A stretch of 64,000 nucleotides of DNA from Rhodobacter sp. (lineage in GTDB: Bacteria > Pseudomonadota > Alphaproteobacteria > Rhodobacterales > Rhodobacteraceae): the NCBI GenBank assembly GCA_027489175.1, contig JAIYAE010000020.1, forward strand, positions 57,330-121,329. The letters are read 5' to 3'. Within the stretch, counting starts at the first letter, position 1. Every line of letters begins with the position of its first letter. The position numbers were made by a program, and so were the translations under genes. This document shows positions 60,037 through 64,000 of this stretch, piece after piece. The notes below the pieces were generated by a model that saw only the letters and a list, made by a program, of their open reading frames with translations, was not told the DNA's origin and did no database searches.

Positions 60037-62205
60037 TCAGTTGACCGGACCGATCGACCAGAAGAGCGTCTCGCCCGAGCTGTCGTTGGTCCCGTCATTG
60101 TCAGTCACCAGCCAGCCGGTGCCAGCGGCATCCACCGCAAAGCCTTCGACCTTTTCGCTGATGTAGCCGCCATAGGTGCCCAGGTCTGGCAACAGGTCGC
60201 GTACCAGTTCCTTCGTCACCACCGGCAAGGGGCCATCCAGCGGGGCAGGGGCCAGACCGGCCAGCGCCACGCGGGTCAGCTTCTTGACCGCTGCATTGGC
60301 GGCAATCTGGTTATCCCGCTCGATCAGATAAAGGTAATCGCCCTGCGCGGTGATCTCGGACAGGCCGATCCACGCCCCTTCCGCACCGGATGCGGCATCC
60401 AGCGGGTAGTGCACCGCACCCCAGGTGTCATCAGCGGTGTTGTAGGCCAGCAGTTTGACCATCCCCGCCGGATCATCCTGCCATTCGCGCTGCACGGCCA
60501 GCCACAGGGTGTCACCCACCTTGGTCACGCCCTCAAAGCCAAAGCGGATTTCCTGGTCCAGCAGCACCTCAGGCAGCGGGATTTCCTTGGTGATCGCGCC
60601 GTCCGCATCGACATGCAGCAGGGCATGCGGGATCAGCCGGTCGCTGCGGCCTTCCGATGCCAGCCAGAACCCGCCCTCGCCATCGGCCACGATGCCTTCA
60701 AGGTCCAGCTTCTGCGCCGCATCACCACCCCGAGTCACCGTCAGCGCAGCGGTGATCTTCGCCGGGGTCTGCGTCGTGTCGATGGTGTAGATCGTGGGTG
60801 CTGCGGACAGGACCGAGTCGCTGACCGCGTAAAGCGTGCCCTCCGGCCCAGCAGCCAGGCCGGACAGCGCCGCCCAGCCGATCAGCGGGTCAGACCCCGC
60901 GCTGGTGATCGTCGGATAGGCCGCCACGCCTTCGGCACGCTCATAGACCATCACATGCGCCGGGGCCAAACCATCGGCCCGCAAGTCCACCTCATTCGCC
61001 GTGGCGAACAGGTTGCGCCCGGGGATCGCCACCATGCCTTCGGGGCTGATGCCCGACGGAAGGATCTGCTTCAGCACCGGCGCCGCCGGATCGGTCAGGT
61101 CATAGACCGCGATCAGTGAGGCGCGCTCGGACGCCACGAACAGGTGCGGCACGCCGTCAAAGACCGCAACCTCAACCGACTCCAGTTCCACGCCCTTGGA
61201 GTTGCGGTTGTCGGGGTAATGCCCCATCGCCACCATCTCGCGTTCCAGGCTGGAGCCGCTTTCGTAAACCACCGTCCCATCGCGGTTGAAGATCGTGAAG
61301 CCGCGCGACCCGCCTTCATAATCGCCCTCGTTGGCGACGACGAAGTGGTTTGCGTCCACCCATTTCACCGCGTCAGGTTCACGCAGCGCGCCGGGCATGT
61401 CGCCTGACAGGTCGATCCGGCCATCACGCTTGGTGTCGATCCCGGTCAGGTCCACCGCACCGGCGCTGAAATGGCCGCTCACCACCCCATCCGCGCCGAT
61501 GACCACGATGTGGTTGTTCTCCTGCAAGGTGACGACAATCTCGCCTGCATCGTTGATGTCCAGATATTCCGGCTCCGGGTCATCCCCGGCCACGGCGGCA
61601 AGGCCGGTCATCTCGATCCGCTGCAGCGCTCCGCAGTCCAGCGTGCCATCCGTGATCGGCAGCTTGACGACATAGCCCGCCGGCATCTGCGGGATCACGC
61701 CGTCGTTGACGTCCTCATCCCGCTCATTCTCAACCGCGACGGCCAGAAAGGACCCGTCTTTCGCCTTCGCCACCGCATCGGGCTGCCCGCCGATGTCACA
61801 TTCCGCCACAACGGCCTTGGTCGCCGGGTCAACCGACACGACCTTGCCGGACGGGGCGGAAAAGCTTTCGCTGGTGTTCACCCCGGCAAAGATCATCCCG
61901 CCGATGAAGACCGCCGTCGTCGGCTCACCGCCCATGTCGATGTTGCCCAGGGGCTTCGGGGCGCGGGCGTCGGTGATGTCAACCAGCCCGACCACGCCCA
62001 AGGGGCTGTCGGTGTAAACCAGCGTCATCCCGTCCTCGCTGGCGCTGATGATCTCGGCGCTGGTCTCCCGCGCGGTATCCTCACCGGTCGCCATGTTGGC
62101 TGGCGTGGCAAAGCTGGCCACGCGGTTGAACACAGGCTCGGCCAGCAGCGGAAATGCGGTCGCAAGGGCAAGAACAGAGGTCAGGCAAAGCGTCTTTGCG
62201 GTCAT
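60037..62205 (-). CDS. Exported beta-propeller protein with phytase-like esterase domain
   Basis: A 722-residue periplasmic protein with signal peptide MTAKTLCLTSVLALATAFPL ending at LAEPVF. The first two thirds are beta-propeller repeats (TLVYTDSPLGVVGLVDITDA, DPATKAVVAECDIGGQPDAV, GVELESVEVAVFDGVPHLFV). The C-terminal 300 residues fit the phytase-like esterase domain (SGLAAGPEGTLYAVSDSVLS, LDLEGIVADGEGGFWLASEG, RFGFEGVTKVGDTLWLAVQR) and end with EKVEGFAVDAAGTGWLVTDN. The GEGGFW and EG-x-A patterns are those of the phytase-like family. ATG at 62205 has GAGG upstream; one five codons earlier lacks it. Substrate unknown, possibly a phosphoester. Confidence 0.85.
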   Translation of the reverse strand: MTAKTLCLTSVLALATAFPLLAEPVFNRVASFATPANMATGEDTARETSAEIISASEDGMTLVYTDSPLGVVGLVDITDARAPKPLGNIDMGGEPTTAVFIGGMIFAGVNTSESFSAPSGKVVSVDPATKAVVAECDIGGQPDAVAKAKDGSFLAVAVENERDEDVNDGVIPQMPAGYVVKLPITDGTLDCGALQRIEMTGLAAVAGDDPEPEYLDINDAGEIVVTLQENNHIVVIGADGVVSGHFSAGAVDLTGIDTKRDGRIDLSGDMPGALREPDAVKWVDANHFVVANEGDYEGGSRGFTIFNRDGTVVYESGSSLEREMVAMGHYPDNRNSKGVELESVEVAVFDGVPHLFVASERASLIAVYDLTDPAAPVLKQILPSGISPEGMVAIPGRNLFATANEVDLRADGLAPAHVMVYERAEGVAAYPTITSAGSDPLIGWAALSGLAAGPEGTLYAVSDSVLSAAPTIYTIDTTQTPAKITAALTVTRGGDAAQKLDLEGIVADGEGGFWLASEGRSDRLIPHALLHVDADGAITKEIPLPEVLLDQEIRFGFEGVTKVGDTLWLAVQREWQDDPAGMVKLLAYNTADDTWGAVHYPLDAASGAEGAWIGLSEITAQGDYLYLIERDNQIAANAAVKKLTRVALAGLAPAPLDGPLPVVTKELVRDLLPDLGTYGGYISEKVEGFAVDAAGTGWLVTDNDGTNDSSGETLFWSIGPVN

Positions 62206-62320
62206 GGCAGCGGTCCTCATGCATTTGGGCAATCGACGCTGGAATGGCAAAATCGGGTGACAGCCCCGTGTCAGGGATATTGCAGCCAGATGACAGGGCG
62301 CGCGATGACCCATCGGCGCG

Positions 62321-62345
62321 GGAACCATCGGGCCATTCGCGCGTT
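62321..62345 (+). promoter_or_regulatory. EcfG-like promoter of the GlsB-type gene
   Basis: GGAAC at 62321-62325 and CGTT at 62342-62345 with a 16-nt spacer, the alphaproteobacterial general-stress sigma factor pattern. It lies 48 nt upstream of the start of a stress-type membrane protein gene. Confidence 0.5.
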
Positions 62346-62393
62346 TGACAGCATCGCTCCAATCAGAAGCGACAATAAAACCGAGGGAACACC

Positions 62394-62648
62394 ATGGGCA
62401 TTGAAGCACTACTTATCACGCTGATCATCGGCGCAATCGCTGGCTGGCTGGCCGGCCTGATCGTCAAAGGCTACGGCTTCGGCCTGCTTGGCAACATCGT
62501 CGTCGGCATCGTCGGCGCGTTTATCGCCAGCTTCCTTTTTCCCTATGCCGGCCTCAACCTTGGTGGCGGCATCCCGGGCGCGATCATCTCGGCCACCATC
62601 GGTGCCGTGATCTTGCTCTTCCTGATCCGCCTGATCAAGCGCGCCTGA
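62394..62648 (+). CDS. GlsB/YeaQ/YmgE family stress membrane protein
   Basis: An 84-residue inner-membrane protein (transglycosylase-associated family). It has three helices rich in Gly: LLITLIIGAIAGWLAGLIVK, GLLGNIVVGIVGAFIASFLF and PGAIISATIGAVILLFLIRL. The GYGFGLLGNIVVGIVGAFI pattern is the family hallmark. These proteins are induced by stress in many bacteria; their mechanism is unknown. GAGGGA precedes the ATG. It is divergent from the phytase-like gene, with an EcfG-like promoter in the gap and a terminator-like hairpin after the stop. Confidence 0.93.
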   Translation: MGIEALLITLIIGAIAGWLAGLIVKGYGFGLLGNIVVGIVGAFIASFLFPYAGLNLGGGIPGAIISATIGAVILLFLIRLIKRA

Positions 62649-62656
62649 TCGCAAGC

Positions 62657-62678
62657 GGGCCGGGGTTTCCCCCGGCCC
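62657..62678. terminator. Hairpin between the GlsB-type gene and the creatinase gene
   Basis: 9-bp stem GGGCCGGGG / CCCCGGCCC around TTTC, in the 36-nt gap between convergent stops. No T-run on either side; probably bidirectional. Confidence 0.7.
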
Positions 62679-62684
62679 AACGCC

Positions 62685-63899
62685 TTATCCTACGACGTTG
62701 AAGGCAGGTCCGTAGGGGTAATGCGTGATATCCTCCGGCTCGTCTTCCGTCACGACGAAGATGTCATGCTCGCGGTAGCCGCCCGCGCCAGGCATCCCTT
62801 CCGGGATCGTCAGCATCGGCTCCATCGAGATCACCATCCCCGGTTCCAGCACCGTATCGATATCCTCACGCAGTTCCAGCGCCGCCTCGCGGCCATAGTA
62901 GTGCGACAGGATCCCGAACGAGTGTCCATAGCCGAAGGTCCGGTACTGCAGCATCTGCCGCTCGGCCAGGAACTCGTTGATCTTCATGGTGATCTCGGCG
63001 CAGGACGCCCCCGGCTTCAGCAGCTTCATCCCGAATTCATGGCTGTCAATGTTGGTCTGCCAGACCCGCATGCTGGCATCGTCCACCTCACCCACGAACA
63101 ACGTCCGCTCCAGCGCGGTGTAGTAACCGCTGATCATCGGAAAGCAGTTGAGGCTCAGGATATCGCCATGCTTCAGCTTGCGGCTCGTCACCGGGTTGTG
63201 CGCGCCATCGGTGTTGATCCCCGACTGGAACCAGACCCAGGTGTCGCGGTATTCGGCATCGGGGAACCGCTTGGCAATCTCGCGCTCCATCGCATCCCGG
63301 CCTGCAATCGAAATCTCCAGCTCCGTCGCCCCCACCGCAATCGCCTCGCGGATCGCATAGCCGCCCACGTCGGCTACGTTCGCCCCATGCTTGATCAGCG
63401 CAATCTCGGCCGCGGACTTCGTCATCCGCTGGTGCATCGTCGCAGGCGCGATATCCATCCCGCGCTTGGGCTTCAGGAAGGTGTTGAACTTCTCGGCCCG
63501 CTCCATCGTCAGATGGTCGGCCTCGCAGCCCACCGCCTTGCCGATCCCGGTGACCGAGGCCACCGCCCGCCACATGTTATCGCGCGCCCAGTCGGTATAG
63601 GTGATGTTGTCGCCGATCGACCGCCGCCAGGGCTGGCCCGCATCGATCCCTGCCGAGATCGTCACGCATTCGGTCTTCGTCACCACGCAGGCATAGGGCC
63701 GCCCGAAGCTGCAATACAGGAAGCCCGAATAGTAGGCCACGTTGTGCATGCTGGTCAGCACCACCGCATCCAGATCATGCAGCTCCATGATCTCGCGCAG
63801 GCCCTCCAGCCGATCATGATATTCCTGATCGGCGAAGGGCAGGGTGTCCTTCTTGCCGCCATTGTGAAAGCGGTACATCTCGGGGCGGTTCAACGACAT
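62685..63899 (-). CDS. Creatinase (creatine amidinohydrolase), M24 peptidase family
   Basis: Hydrolyses creatine to sarcosine and urea; cytosolic homodimer of the pita-bread fold. The 404 residues match the 403 of Pseudomonas creatinase. Long segments match from memory: YYSGFLYCSFGRPYACVVT, AGIDAGQPWRRSIGDN, WVWFQSGINTDGAHNPVTSR, GDILSLNCFPMISGYYTALE, LQYRTFGYGHSFGILSHYYG and GYREHDIFVVTE. The catalytic His sits in the GYGHSFG region, and the metal ligands of aminopeptidase relatives are not conserved, as in true creatinase. GAGG precedes the ATG. Sarcosine oxidase genes may lie beyond the right edge. Confidence 0.93.
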   Translation of the reverse strand: MSLNRPEMYRFHNGGKKDTLPFADQEYHDRLEGLREIMELHDLDAVVLTSMHNVAYYSGFLYCSFGRPYACVVTKTECVTISAGIDAGQPWRRSIGDNITYTDWARDNMWRAVASVTGIGKAVGCEADHLTMERAEKFNTFLKPKRGMDIAPATMHQRMTKSAAEIALIKHGANVADVGGYAIREAIAVGATELEISIAGRDAMEREIAKRFPDAEYRDTWVWFQSGINTDGAHNPVTSRKLKHGDILSLNCFPMISGYYTALERTLFVGEVDDASMRVWQTNIDSHEFGMKLLKPGASCAEITMKINEFLAERQMLQYRTFGYGHSFGILSHYYGREAALELREDIDTVLEPGMVISMEPMLTIPEGMPGAGGYREHDIFVVTEDEPEDITHYPYGPAFNVVG

Positions 63900-64000
63900 T
63901 TCCAGACCTCATCGACAGGGGGGCTGGCCAATGCGCAGGACCCCCGAAAGGTCCCGGCGTACAGGACGGACGCAAGCGAAGCTTGCAAGCGGCGGAAGGC
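63900..64000. other. Right-edge sequence upstream of the creatinase gene
   Basis: 101 nt with no start or gene visible; contains a small stem GCAAGC / GCTTGC near 63973-63987. It is probably the promoter region of the creatinase gene or a join to an upstream operon gene. Confidence 0.4.

Noticed and set aside
1..64000. tRNA or rRNA genes, CRISPR arrays, insertion sequences, prophage genes
   Set aside because: Looked for cloverleaf ends, spaced repeats, transposase and integrase motifs on both strands by eye; none found. The palindrome arrays are not CRISPR because units are palindromes without spacers.

Overview
The window is one 64 kb stretch of a GC-rich alphaproteobacterial chromosome, most likely family Rhodobacteraceae/Paracoccaceae (Rhodobacter, Gemmobacter or Tabrizicola type). 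Pointers are a COQ9 protein, a CenR-type response regulator, a TrcR/DUF1013 protein, a DUF4175 (TIGR02302) protein, a Hint-domain protein, trimeric porins in tandem, a creatinase, and stacked intergenic hairpins that I associate with this family. I see no tRNA, rRNA, CRISPR array, prophage or transposase. Most of the window is ordinary core genome, densely packed in short operons.

Layout. 1-5.9 kb: partial glutathione S-transferase, mscL, an MsrQ-like membrane protein, a TetR regulator divergent from a small membrane protein with two matching operators between them, ald with its divergent Lrp-type regulator, a UDP-sugar epimerase and rpsU. 6-12.1 kb: COQ9 and a quinone oxidoreductase, a gene broken by a stop codon and a frameshift (7726-8972), a secreted RNase T2, trcR and a Hint-domain protein. 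12.2-16.4 kb: a four-gene polyamine-type ABC importer. 16.6-22.7 kb: small membrane and OsmC genes, then leuS-lptE-holA and a DUF3576 lipoprotein. 23-27.3 kb: four tandem porin genes, each with its own terminator. 27.4-38.3 kb: a YggS-type protein, an unexplained four-gene FAD-oxidoreductase operon, an amylosucrase-like GH13 enzyme, an L,D-transpeptidase-fold protein, ribA, cenR, a hydrolase and xthA.

38.4-48.3 kb: a TlpA-type thioredoxin divergent from argH, a tiny lipoprotein, DUF2834, lysA, the DUF4175 protein, a DUF1624 membrane protein and pheT. 48.4-56.5 kb: a tightly coupled ten-gene operon on the minus strand encoding a coiled-coil protein, an AAA+ ATPase, large soluble proteins of unknown function and six small or medium membrane proteins. 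It has a clear dyad operator candidate just upstream. This is the best candidate for an undescribed system here. 56.8-64 kb: panB-panC, a cupin, an L,D-transpeptidase lipoprotein, a large beta-propeller/phytase-like exported protein, a GlsB-type stress membrane protein with an EcfG-like promoter, and a creatinase.

The second notable theme is non-coding. Several gaps hold arrays of 22-bp palindromes placed at an exact 23-bp pitch (around 17.9, 33.3 and 40.9 kb), with relatives at 4.5 and 13.95 kb. Two other dispersed repeat families occur at 14.0/54.0 kb and 38.3/48.3 kb. Starts were chosen from ribosome-binding sites and signal peptides, so several genes begin downstream of the longest possible frame. 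No similarity search was run; family names rest on recognised motifs and remembered family sequences.
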